Positions 12,408 to 25,200 of a stretch of 64,000 bases of DNA are shown here, in pieces (within the stretch, counting starts at the first letter, position 1; each line of letters begins with the position of its first letter). The position numbers were made by a program, and so were the translations under genes. Location of the stretch: positions 5,456,001 to 5,520,000 of the forward strand of contig OX359191.1 of NCBI GenBank assembly GCA_947172415.1. The letters are read 5' to 3'. The notes under the pieces were generated by a model. That model saw only the letters and a program-made list of their open reading frames with translations, did not search any database and was not told the origin of the DNA. The DNA comes from Chondrosia reniformis. Its lineage: Eukaryota > Porifera > Demospongiae > Chondrillida > Chondrillidae.

Positions 12408-12541
12408 CTAGTTCCTTATTGAAACGTTTTTGCGTAGCTTCAATTTAAGAGGTGACAAATCTATGTCATATCCTTGCAGTTGCTTCGATCCCCCAGGAAG
12501 TGGTACAGGATGTCGTGCAACTGGTCGGTTTCGTTTGACCC
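12408..12541 (-). other. Orphan terminal exon candidate (43 codons)
   Basis: An acceptor-like ctgcag at 12542-12547 is followed by an open stretch reading VKRNRPVARHPVPLPGG and LSPLKLKLRKNVSIRN before a stop at 12408-12410. Its composition is coding-like, in contrast to the surrounding AT-rich DNA. It could be an alternative 3' exon of the CCDC34-like gene upstream: a donor GAAT|gtaaaagt in that gene's exon 5 has the matching phase. In copy 2 the equivalent stretch contains an early stop. The remainder of 12542-13027 shows nothing supported. Confidence 0.3.
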
Positions 12542-13027
12542 CTGCAGCCTAAACTGCAGACTACAGGTATATTGAGATAAACACCAGCTCAAGGTAACTC
12601 CTAGCTATATGCTGACAGACAAACATATATATGATCATTTTGTTTCACTTTGGCTCGTCATTTTCTCATGCATATAGTATGAAGGCCAAACCCTCTGGAG
12701 TGTATGATAATCAACCCATGAAATAATCACCCATGTAGATCAAAGACTGATACTTTCCAGATATGCTATGTATATCAAATTGAAGTTTGCCTTAATGCAG
12801 CAGATGTAGATACTGTTAAACAGTCCAAAAGAGTCATATGGATCAAGAAGAACCAATGAAGTTATATTTAATCATTTGTTTGAAATTTTATTTAATCTTG
12901 CAAGTGGCTATGTTTTATGCATTGTAGAGCACATGTTGTATTAATGTGGTGAAGGCATGTAGATTTCAATTGCCATTCGACCACAGAGACATGGAGTCAA
13001 ACAGTTGTCATCCATTTTATACAGATA

Positions 13028-15467
13028 TCACATGTGACAGCTCTTTTTATTGTTTTGAATAATTACATGCTTGTTTTTTGTGGTTATTTTACAAAGTACA
13101 GTTGGCTGCTTGTGATAGAGCTGGTCACTTTTACATTCTTGATCACAGGGTCCAACCCATTCAACAGGATTACAGAGTGTTGGCTTAGGGCTATCACAGT
13201 AACCAAAACCTCTTAATCGATATTTCTCTTCAGCCTGATGCAACCAGTCTTCATATGCACATTTAGCCTTCTCCTTTCTCATATCCCTTTCAATTTCCTA
13301 CACAAATACATAAAAAGTACGTATGTGCAACTAATAAATAGCTACAAATCAGATGGACTGAAAAACAATATAAACTTGGTAAAACACAGTTATGTTAAAA
13401 AGCTAATTCTCTATAAGAGGTTCATTGGGTATAATACCTTTGACTGTTCTATTTCCTCATTTTTACTTTTCTCCTTTTTCTTTTGAAGTATTTTTTCCTT
13501 CTTCCACTTAACAAAGCACTGTTCTGCCTTTAAATAGACTTCCTTTTCTCTCTAAAAAAGACATTGTTTTAGAAGAGATACATACGTTAAGGAAACTTTT
13601 CACTAACAATACCTTTTCATTTTCTGCTACTTCTTGTAGCTTTTGTCTAGCTTCTTTATCCCTCCTCTGTCTTTCTTTTTCAACTTTCTTTTCCACCCAT
13701 TCCTTGTGACACTGTTCTGCCTTAGCTCTCCTTACAACCCTCTCACCCTCCAATTCTTTTAATCTTTTTTTCTCTTTCGCCTTAAAGAAGACAATAAATC
13801 AAAAGACATTTATCAAATTCTGTTCAAGAAAACACAAATAGCTTTCTTTAGTCCTGAGTAGCAAATTTTAAGAAATGAACCTAAGTCATCATATACCTTT
13901 TAAGCAATAAATGCCTTACATAGCAGACTGTGCTGGTTCAGTCTACAAGTCACTAGTACATTAAAATGAACTATAGGTACAAACGTACATATATATAATT
14001 AGATGAAGGGATTTCTTCTAACTGAGCCAACCTATCTTTGAGATGGTTCATCTGTAACCTTTTGAGCGTCTAAGGAAGTAGCTCGCTTCTTGAGAATTCT
14101 GATGTTGGTTGCTGAAGAAGCATCCAATTTTCAAGAAACAAATTATGTCTCCAGACATTCAAAAGACTAAAGATGAACCTTCTCTAACGTTACATTTATG
14201 CTTAAGAGGCTTAACACTTTATTCAGGAGACTTCAACATTATTTGCAGCTATGGGTTTGATGTAAAAACGTAAATCAGAGTAATACATTACCTAACCATT
14301 TAGAAGACCAGAAGAGGAAAATATAAGTGACAACCTAGAAACCTCAGGACTGGGTCTAATAAGTGGTCTTCCCATAAACCTCTTATCCCCTCCACTTCCC
14401 ATGAACCTCTTATCCCCTCCACTTCCCATGAACCTCTTATCCCCTCCACTTCCCATGAACCTCTTATCCCCTCCACTTCCCATGAACCTCTTATCCCATC
14501 CACTTCCCATGAACCTCTTATCCCTCCACTTCCCATGAACCTCTTATCCCCTCCACTTCCCATGAATCTCTTATCCCATCCACTTCCCATGAATCTCTTA
14601 TCCCCTCCACTTCCCATGAATCTCTTATCCCCTCCACTTCCCATGAACCTCTTATCCCATCCACTTCCCATGAACCTGATTTAAGGCTTAAGTGGATGAG
14701 ATAAGTTAGCTCATGGGAAGTGGAGGGGATAAGAGGTAAAAGTAGGTGATTCAATTTCAAACAGATTTGTCTAACTAATATCCTGTATACCCATAGCTCC
14801 AACTAGCTCAATATGAGTAGACACCCACATTGTGATATGTACATAATATAATTAACTCAGTTTACCACTTAATATGTACATACATATACGTACATGTTAC
14901 CACTTGTGCATACTATGTAAACTATAAAGAATTTGCAAATTTACTTTCATTTCCTTCAGCTTTTGCTGCCTGTCATACATTACAATAGCCTTATTGAGGA
15001 TCCACTGTTCCCATGGAGACCGAGCATCACTAACTAACATAAATAAAATATTCAGGCCTGGTGTTTAACAAATACATACAGCGTTTAGAGCTTATGTTTA
15101 TAATATGAATTGAAATACCGTAAACTGGATATACGTAAACTAATTTAAATCTCACAACAGGCAGAGACAGACACACATGTTCACGCATACATACTCACGT
15201 ATAGATACACACGCACGCTCAATTACACTTAAATGACGTATAGCTAATTTGATTACCTAGATTAGAACTGCCCATGAGTTTCTGCTGTTCAGGTGGTTCG
15301 GAGGTTACACTTAGCGCATCTGCAGACTTACGGCTGGACGTACTTTCCGAATTCTGCGGAATGGTTTGTTTTTGTGAATGGAAGCTGTTCCTACCTTGTC
15401 GTTCAAATAAGAACTGACTACTCTCTAAAGAATCTCGAGTAATATCAAAGTAAGCATCAGCCGCCAT
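13028..15467 (-). CDS. CCDC34: CCDC34-like coiled-coil protein, copy 1
   Basis: Five exons: 15467-15257, 15033-14945, 13780-13613, 13551-13438, 13297-13028; phases agree and give 283 residues. Start is MAADAYFD. After a Ser-rich N-terminus comes SPWEQWILNKA (about residue 74), which resembles the opening motif of the CCDC34 domain. Three further tryptophan-centred units follow (CHKEWVEKK, CFVKWKKEK and YEDWLHQAEEK) separated by long Lys/Glu coiled coil, and then a GFGYCDSPKPTLCNPVEWV end like the family's Pro/Trp-rich C-terminus. Vertebrate CCDC34 has been linked to flagellar function; a role here is only inferred. The last residues after that motif differ between the two copies, so the true 3' end is uncertain; an alternative last exon may lie at 12408-12541. 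A 27-bp minisatellite sits in the long intron between exons 2 and 3. Confidence 0.65.
14372..14738. repeat. 27-bp minisatellite plus an inverted unit
   Basis: About 11 units of a 27-bp repeat (CATGAACCTCTTATCCCC plus TCCACTTCC) run to about 14680, with C/T and CCC/CCA variants and one unit short by a base. One unit in inverted orientation follows at 14714-14738, so the edge can fold back. The array is in an intron of the CCDC34-like gene. Because 27 is a multiple of three, it creates long open frames of MGSGGDKRF repeats that are not genes. Copy 2 (about 50430-50508) has only a half unit and the inverted unit. Confidence 0.92.
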
Positions 15468-16299
15468 TTTCGATTTCAGTTAGAGGTCGTAAAAAATGGC
15501 TGAAGATTTTGGATGGATATTGAATTGAGAATCATTATTGTCACTTTTTAACACCTATGTACAATTATAGGGCAGGCAGTCGTATATATGCACAACTAGT
15601 TGCTATATACTGTACATATATAGAGTCATACATGTATATATATACATGTACATAGTGTTATATTATAGCAATAAGATAGATTAGTAATTTGATAGCTATA
15701 GATAAAAGTTGTATAGTAGGCCTACATGTAAATTAAATTACAATCAAAATATCTTCAATAATAAGTACAAATATACATATATCAGAGAACACAGTAGTAT
15801 GTGTAATCTATAAGTACAGGTTTTTTCATTTACCCTATACATTGGTCTAGGTATACTCAGTAGCTAGCATAGGAAGCAATTTGAATTAGAGTGGTCCAGA
15901 AATAGTGTGAACCATTCACCAGTACAGGACGAGTAGTTACATAAATGGATGTTGACAACTATACTATACAATATATGACTTACAAATGCATATATATATA
16001 ATGTAAATGTAGGTTGACCACAGTATTATATGACAGGGCTTATATATATATCACATTATCCTTAAGCTTCAGTCTCAGTGGAAGTCCAAAATGTGTATAC
16101 GTAATACAGTATATCGTATGATAAATTGTTGTTGCAAATACAGTTATTACATTAATGGAAAACAAACTTAAGGAAAGTTTGTTTCTAAACATATTACATA
16201 TTAAAAACATTGTATAAATGATGCATATATAAGGCATTCACACTAATAACACACACACACACACACATTTGTTAGGTGCAATATCACAGATCAGCTGCA
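15468..16299. other. Intergenic stretch between CCDC34 and the receptor
   Basis: AT-rich, with TATA/ACATGTA runs and an (AC)n microsatellite at about 16250-16267. No gene is supported. It must hold the CCDC34 promoter and the receptor's 3' UTR. The equivalent stretch in copy 2 (51213-51977) aligns but with many small indels. Confidence 0.6.
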
Positions 16300-19200
16300 T
16301 TAGATAGCAGTCTTGGTGTCAGTTGCTTCACTTTCATGTAACTCTTCTTGTTCTTCAATTCCAAGCCTTTGCTTCATCTCCAATTCTTCTCCCCCAATGC
16401 TTCCATCTTCCTCCTTTAATGCATCAGTTCCACCAAATGAGCTGGTTGGTTTGGTTACACTGACATACAAGGTTGACTTGGCAGTAGAATGCCCCAGTGT
16501 TCCTGTTGAATATATAGTAAATTGCTTATCAAAAACATTTACCCTGCCCACTCATGTCTACAATATGGGAATGTAGTCCACTTAAAAGGCATGAAGATTT
16601 TTTAACAGTCAAAGCTTTAGATCTATGGCTTGGGCTATCTTTCAGAGTAGAAAGGAGACAGCTCCAGTTCCCATTAAGTGGAAATATGTTGTAATTAATA
16701 TATAAAAACATCATATGACATATACATTGGTATGGTACCTCTATTACTGCTGCTTGTTGTGAATATTTCCTACAATTTATAAAATGTGAAAAAATGTTAT
16801 TTGAAAGACTCTATGTACATTACACTGTCTATAAAGGTTTGAAAAGTAATAATAGTATATACCTTAACTCTATTACAACTGGGCAAGAAGGTCTTCAGTT
16901 TGTTCCAAACGTTATCATGTCTTACCACGTGAAGAAGAAATATAAAAAATCCCTATATTATGCATATTAGATAGTTAATGCATAGTAACGACAGATTCAG
17001 ATTTATATATACAGTAAGTGAGTAATTATATATAATATTTGAATGTGTCATAGATAAGGAAATATACGTATGTATGAACTTATATACACAATGAATTATT
17101 TTACCTGAAGTGATGTAGACACAATAAACAAAACTGCAAAAACCTCAGCTCCCGGTGCTACAGCAAACAGTCCAATGATCCAAGTGAAGCAGAAAAGTGG
17201 CAACAATATGATTATGGTCTTCAGCAGTTGCCTATAAATGGACATATATAGGAATGATTAGAACTCTGTATTAGATGATGCTTTTGACTGTTTCGGTAAA
17301 ACTCACTTTCCTGTTTCCATGAAATGGCTTTTTGATTCTCCATGTTGATTTTTAGGTTTGGAATTCTTACTCTTAATAAGAGATGCCACACTCAATATGA
17401 GCAGGATGACATTGACCTGAACATAAACATATGGTAGATGTTTACTTTTCTTCAATATAAATAGTATATATACTAATATTGTGAAATGCATATAGAAAAT
17501 ATGAAGTGTTTGAAAATCAATTAAACTTACAATGACAATCATAATCATTGGAACTAAAAAAGCCCAAATCAATCCAAGATAGGGAGGTAGCCAGCAACTG
17601 TACACAAGTGTAGTATTAGTGCTTGAATTATCAAGGTATACTATATATTACACTATAAACTATATATATATATGTATCCTATTACATGCTTACGCATAAA
17701 TATCTTCATAAAATGGACTCTCTTTATTCCAATCCACTCTTCTGAAATAATACTCATTCCTAGAGGCAGCCGTTATAATTACAATTGGAAGTGGGAGTCC
17801 TGAAGTCATAAAATACACTGTATGTGAAAGGCAAATTGTTCTTAATGGCTGCTATACAAAAGGTTGATACATACGTACATATGCATACAGTATACACTTA
17901 ATTCAACTGTTGGTTTCAGATTTCTGTAAGACACCCAGCTATATGTAGCCCATGAGAGAGCCAAGGACTCACAAAAGATCAAAATGAAGACAAAGACTCT
18001 CAGGGTCACTGATGAAGGGTGGAATTCAAAAACAGTAGTCTGGCCCAGTGGAGCAAAGAAGAAAATGAAAACTCTTGTATCCTTGCCCAAATATCTCATT
18101 ATCACTGGGCTTAGTCCTTACATAGGCCTTCTATTGTTAAATAAACATAGCATGTTCAAAAATGCCGTGTTAGATTATTCATATGTTTGATGATAAGCAT
18201 TCACATTGTTTACATGTAAATTTCAACTCTCTCATGACATAGATACATAAAACAAACACTTGTGGTTACTCTTTACCCCAGCCAAGGGATGAATAGAGGT
18301 AAAGCCACTTCCTTTCATTTACTCCAAATACTTTCACCAGAAGGTTGTAGATTTGAACAGCTTCACACAGAGACCAAGTTAACACACAGAGGAAGAAGTA
18401 ATGTAAAAGAGCCGTGATGGACTTGCAAATTTCCTACATATGTACATTTAATTTGGTAAACATGTTTGTCCAATAAAGTGAAATTTAACTCTAATTAACA
18501 GTTGATTTTTAAAACAAGATGTATGTAAGTCATTATATTTTCTGTACAATATAATATGTTTGAATATATATATATGTAAGTAATTACATTTTCCATTATA
18601 TATGTATACGCTGACCTTTATAGTCAGTATTTTATATTATCAATTTAGACATATATTGCATGGTTAACAAATTTCATTTGATACAGATGTGAAATATTAA
18701 ATTTATACGTACACACGTACGTATATACATGTTATTCAGATACATGGAAAGGATCCACATCTGATATACTTACGGGTGATCCTGTAGCAGTGCTTATTCC
18801 AGCCAAAAACACTATCAGGCCACAACTCAGAGCAATACACATGTTAAAATGCACAAAATTATGAACCTTGCTGACCAGATCCCTTCTGTAATATGCATAG
18901 CAAAGCATGAATGCATAGTAAGTATTTCAATTAAGCATCTACATTTTAATTTACAGGATACACAAGAACTCACAAAATATCAGGAGAAGACAAAGATTTC
19001 CAGGGTCAATGATGAAGGGTGGAATTCCCAGAAACAGCTGTCTGGCCCAGTGAAGTAAATGATAAGTAAATGAGAAACTTTTGTACCCTCATCCAAACAT
19101 ATTATTAGTTCCATATAGGCCTTTACTTTTAAGTAAATGTAGTATGTGTATATGAAAAATGGTGTATTAAAGAAATGTACGTCTGTACCTATGTAGTTAC

Positions 19201-22200
19201 TTACATTAGTTATATAAAGTGATAATATTTATGTGAATAATCATACATCATACAAAATTCTGAGAACAATTATGACTAACCTCAAAGAAATGAAGAAAAT
19301 TATCGAAAGTACAAGACAAAAAAGAGAGACACTACATCCTATGTAAGTCAGCGCATCAAAAGCCAAAGGATTTGCCTGTAAGAAGTAGTGCAATATCAAA
19401 TAAATGTCCTTCTTCAGTACCCTTTTCAACATCAATAATGTAGCACTTACAACATCCACAACTTGCACTAGTACAACAAAACTTGTCAGATGTACACTTT
19501 CACAAGTAACATGAGTTGAGTTAGTAGTTTCATTGAAGATTTCCTTTGCTAGAGTTACACCATCTGTGGACCATCCTCCAGTACCATTGTTGGCCTCAAA
19601 GTCCCAAGATACACAGGTATACTGAAGCTTCTTCCCATTTGGAACTTTTATAGTGTACACATTATCCTACATGCATATGGTATTATACTCCTAGCTAATG
19701 TTTGAGAGTATATATACGTATGTATATTTTAGCAAGAAAGGTGTAAGTGCACACACCTATTATAATTTATATTCAAGGTAGGAAGAAGCATATATATATA
19801 TATATCTATATACATCTATATATCTGGTATATGCTGTTGTGAGTATGTATATCTTTTCAGTTCAATTAACAGACCTTCAAAGCAAAGTCAATCTCTACTT
19901 TCTCTTTAAAATCTTTAGGTACAGTTGGGTTCTTAAATCCAGTTATCTGACTTGATACAACCAGTGAAGCTGGCACTATCTCAGCATCTTTTGGGAAATT
20001 CCCTTTCCTTATATACAAGGTTACATACAGTGCATATACGTATATATACGTAACTCACAGCAAGTCTGCAGTAATATACGTAAAATCCCTCATAAACTCA
20101 CTCTTTTTCAGAAAGTTGTAATGGGAGATATTCTTCCATGTTATTCATTGTAAAACTGACTACTTCAACTGAATCTTGTTCATCATCAGTTACAGAGTTA
20201 GTTGGGGATTCAGTGGTTGTAGGACCTCCAGATTTGACTGCTGGTGGAACTGAGGTTTCTGGAATATTTGTATACAATATAATGATTATGATCAGTCATT
20301 GATAATAGTTACATACCTGTACTCTCTTTTATAGCAGAACTAACAAACACCTGAGGGATCTTTAACTTTGGTACTAATCTGTGGTTTCTAAATGCTGTAA
20401 AATCTACACTTCCTGGAAATAGAACAGCAGATCCTCTGGGTTGCCTGAAGTTCAGCTTATTTCCCTTTAAACCTATATTCAAGCATGTAAAATATAAAAT
20501 TGTGTGTTTACATATATCTGTACCCCACTGTTGCATAGACAGTATTTCAGTGGGTAATAATTCTTTGCAGGAGGGATAACATTTGATATTACCCAGAAAG
20601 GTGATTGTAGTTTTCAAATGAAAATGCAATTAAAACTTTTTAAAGGAATATATGGAAGTATCATGCAGTCAAACAAAATTGAAATACAGTGGATAAAATA
20701 GGTTATTACAAACCCACTTCTTCACACTTTCGGCATAATACAATTACTTGGCCATGGCTTCATCGTGGCCTTGTATTGTATTTTGCCTGCAGTCCTTCAT
20801 GGGTAGTGAGTTAAAACTATTACATGCATATACATACATATACGTACGTACATTAAGCACATATGTATATACATATGTTAATTATGTTCAATATTGCATA
20901 GATATATAATTCAGATTGACAGTAACATGGACTTGCCAAAGTTGGGTTTGATCAATTCAATTTCTACTTTGCTAGAAGACAAAACATTTCCAACACTATT
21001 AGCAATTTTTTCAGTAGTGTTAAGCAGACTAGTAGATTGTGCAGGGCGCCTTTCTTCTTCAGCCTTTCTTGCTGTGGCAGAGAAAGCTGGCTCATTTTCT
21101 TCGCTTAGTACATTACTGATAACATTGGCCACATTCTATAGGAATAAATACAATATATACGTAAATATAGGAAGTAATATAACTATGTACGTATACGTAT
21201 ATGTAGTTTACTCTTATGTATCATGGCACATACGTAAGTATGTATGGTCCATGAAAAATATCTAGTGCATATCGGATGATGTATATAGAATACATATACG
21301 AAGATACAGCAGTTAAATGTTTCATGACAAAAGGATGTCGTGAATTATTAAATAAATATTAAATAATTGCAAACCTAACTATAAGTCACATATATATACG
21401 TACATACATAATATATAAGGACAAGTAATTTATGATATATATATATATCTCAACAATCTGTTAGTACATGCTTATCCTTAACTAAATGTTAATATTCATG
21501 ATCCATACCTCTATAGTGTCATCCGCTACATTATTTTCAGGAACAACCAGATCATTGTTCTCACTCAACCTTTATCACAATATACATACATATATATTAT
21601 ATACTACAGATACATTTTAATGTAAGAGACTAAATGAAGAAATTCAAAAATGAAATTAGAGAGTGCTCATCAGGAAAAGTAACAAAACAAGACAGCTAGT
21701 GATCATGTGATAAGGGTAACCATAAAGAAGTGGCATTCTGTATGAAGTGTGAAACTTAACCATACACATGTATTGCTGAAGTAGGGATGACGCGCCCAAA
21801 AATACAATTTTGTTTGAATGCAAATAATGTGGACACTCATGATCAGGTAGACCAGGAATTTCAGCTGATGGGTCCTTCCTGATGAAATATCATTAATAAC
21901 CAAAAACACTTTATTGTCAATTTATGAATTTATAATATAGGGTGGCCATTCCTTTAGTCACCATCCCTACTTAGAGAGCAGCACCATTCCCTTAATACAC
22001 TGCATGTTAGGTAAACCTTATTATATAAATTGTGTGAATAGGTTTTTTTACAACTTCATTTTTGATATATAAATGCATCTATCACTAACTGTGATATATC
22101 AACAAGTACTGATACTGTAGTTTCAAGGTCTTTTGGTAAGATGGTCACATTTTGAGGTTGAGAAAAATTGCTTAATTGTGAGGTGATAAGTTCAACATCT

Positions 22201-25200
22201 TTGCGTGCTATTTCTGTTAATGGTTCATCTGTTTCGTTTGCACTTCTCAGAACATTTTTAAGACTTTCAGTCTAATGAGATATTGGTATACATAGAAAAT
22301 TATATATCAAAGGTATATATATAAACAGTCAATATCACTTGTTTATTACAAGCTAACTTTAATGGCTACATCTCTAAATTCTTCAGATTCACAATTGGAC
22401 ACATTAATGTTTTTGTCCCATTCTCCATTTGAATGACATCTTCTTGAGGCATAATCTATAGTGTCAAACATACGTATGCGTATATTATGTGCTCTTCAAA
22501 ACAACTTTCCCTCAATTGACATCGTACAAAAAGAAACATTAGAAGTTTAGAGAAGCATTCACTGTCGATTTATATCATGTTAATCCGTAATACATTGAAT
22601 ACGGTCGCCATGTAATAATTCATGTACTACCGTACTCCCTGATACATACATACACACAAACATATATAGTTGCCATCCTCCGAGTGCCCCATTCTATTAG
22701 GTTTGCAATATTTCTGTGTGTTCACATGATACAATTATAGACAGTATTAATCACTCTAATGAAGCTATTAGCTATATTTCTATAGCTGTAATATACACAT
22801 GTACACAAGTTTCGAGGTCAAGTGCTGTATATGTATGCACATAGGAAATATATATATATAACATATAATATGCAAATATATAAATTCTGAAAGAGGTATA
22901 TATATATATACACTGTATATACATTCATCCATTCTAGTCATAATACTTGTAGGTTAAATATATATATAGTCTTTCAATAATTCATGTGCAAATACAGTAT
23001 AGTTCGTATATACATGCATAGGATTCTAAATTGTATTCTAACTTTATTATATACAGTGCCATACAAATGTAATTGGTAAATTAAATGTCATGTTAACTGA
23101 CCCAAGGCTCTGCTTCCCCTTCTTACTGGACACAAAACATGTGCAATTTCGCCAAATCCAGTTGAGGGCCATTTTAAGTTCCATTTACTATCTGTTTCAT
23201 TTGCACACACTTGAATGTTTTTGTCTGCAACAAACGATTTAGTATATTAGAAAATACAGTAGGTAAACATCATGAAGAAGGGAAAAAATGAATAAAGCCC
23301 TAGCTAGGAATGGAAACCAGGACAGCTGACAATAACCACCAGTGCATGCTCTACCACTGATCTACAGTTGCACAGCAATTAATGTTCAATACATGTTCAT
23401 CCATTAAATACAACTAAATATACGTATGTATTCATACTAATTAGGGGTGATTCTCTTTTCAGAACAAGCTGATAATAAAACCAATCCATTTCCAGTGGGA
23501 GGCTCAATCTTAACCACTTTATCACTGGCCACCATCACATTGTTTACAAGGTATGAGGTACACAACATTTCCACTCTGACATCCTAGGGGAACATTTGGG
23601 CTACAGACTTGATAGGTACTGCCAGTAACTCAGCTCTTAAAAGTAGGGCCAGTAACTAATAAAAGAGGGACAGCTTTTACATTGCTTATTGAGACATTTC
23701 TTAACTAGTGAGGGGATAGCATACAGGAATAGGCACTATGAATAAGTTTAGCAATCTTATCTTGAATGAGATTATGGGGGATAGCTGGAGAATCTATCTA
23801 TTCCATATTGCAAAACAGTCCAACCAATTCAACAATCCACAATAGAGGAAGCCCTGCATATCTTCCTCAGAAGGGTAGGATACACCTAGGCCTATATGAC
23901 GTTATATGACACTGGCCAATCAGAGTGGAGATAACTATAATTTTTAAAAACAAATTTCTCATTGTCAATCCGTTTTTGCTTAGCATATGCTATACTCTGA
24001 TGAAGGTCACAGCACATGGTTGAAACTTTTAGTAATTTATTGTGAATTGTTGAATGCTAATCACTTGGTTGGAATCAAAAGACTCAATATATAGCCAACC
24101 CAGAATCCCTCTTCGCAATTATATGGATGTACATTCATAATTTCAACTATACAAAATATGTATTCCATAAGTAATTAGAAATCTAGGTCTATTGTATAAA
24201 AAGTGATATCTCTATATATATATATATTCCACCACAATATGATGGCTAACATTTGTAGCAGATTTGTGTGTGGTGGATTATTAGGATCCTTTTTTTATAA
24301 GCAAGCAAATTTAATGAGAGCACATTTTGATATATATATATAAATGGAAATTTAGCTTTCACAATTTTGTGATAACTGACTTACTTAAACATAAACTTCC
24401 AGGAACAAAAGGACATTCATCCTGTAAGAAAATTTATAATTACAAATATACAATTAAAAATTCTTAAACTTATATATGTATACATCTATATAAAAAATTT
24501 GTAAATACCTTAGAATTTGGTATTCCATCAAAGTCACTATCTAGTTCACATTTTTTCTCCACATTAGCAATAAATGGAGGCACACACTACAAAAGTAGCA
24601 ACAATTAATACAACACTCATACTCATCAGCCATTTTCGACTGAAATTGAACATCAATCGATTCTTGGAATGCAGATTTAAAGAATTGAATGATCTATATC
24701 TACCAATATAGTCAATTATTATAATTATATACGTATTTAACATACACATATAAATTTATAATTATATATCAGAGTCCCTCACTTTACATCCATATATGCC
24801 AGAACAGTCACATGATCTTCCCTCACCAATACATAGTTGAGTAACAGTATCCTCATTTCTTGTGTTGTCACAAGAGCACTCGTCTTAACGTGCAGATATA
24901 AAGGTAAGATTACAATGTTAATATCTTATAGAATCAGTAATAATGAAACAATTATTTAAGTATGCAATAACTAAATAAGTAATATGTAGACAATATTATA
25001 GTTTAATTTAAGAAATGTCAAATTCTTGATCATGAATATCAAACTGGAATATTCACAAGATGTACAACATTTTACCTATCATGTGTAGGTCTTTTCAAGT
25101 TTAATAATGAATAGTCTAACCATGAAAATTCCATTTATAAACACTAATGGTACTCATCAATGTACGTAGGAAGTGCGATGTCACATTCCAGTTACATCAA

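Larger units (their letters stand above)
16863..19375 (-). other. Seven-transmembrane domain, adhesion (B2) type
   Basis: TM1 in 19375-19281 (GCSVSLFCLVLSIIFFISLR), TM2 in 18885-18774 (VHNFVHFNMCIALSCGLIVF), TM3 in 18433-18277 (ALLHYFFLCVLTWSLCEAVQ), TM4 across 18433-18277 and 17799-17694 (YLYSSLGWG then LPLPIVIITAAS), TM5 in 17597-17531 (PPYLGLIWAFLVPMIMIVI), TM6 in 17231-17105 (TIIILLPLFCFTWIIGLFAV), TM7 across 17231-17105 and 16952-16863. The GWG motif at TM4 and the HNFVHFNM of TM2 are adhesion-GPCR features. The tail in 16769-16739 and 16502-16300 ends TDTKTAI, a class I PDZ ligand form. Confidence 0.9.

Noticed and set aside
14372-14680. CRISPR-like array
   Set aside because: Units are contiguous with no spacers; it is a minisatellite in a eukaryotic intron.
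14292-14802. Several open frames of MGSGGDKRF repeats on the minus strand
   Set aside because: They are by-products of a 27-bp intronic minisatellite; the CCDC34 exons on both sides join in frame without them and copy 2 lacks the array.
16560-16690. Extra receptor tail exon between 16739 and 16502
   Set aside because: The exons on both sides already join in phase, and the equivalent stretch in copy 2 (52320-52500) differs by a long insertion, so it is intron.
23295-23375. Functional tRNA gene
   Set aside because: Only box A- and box B-like stretches; no complete cloverleaf, and the box B is off consensus. Better read as a SINE head.
23995-24035. Hammerhead ribozyme at CTGATGAAGGTCACAGCAC
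   Set aside because: The segment between CTGATGA and GAAAC cannot form stem II and no flanking stem I pairing is seen.
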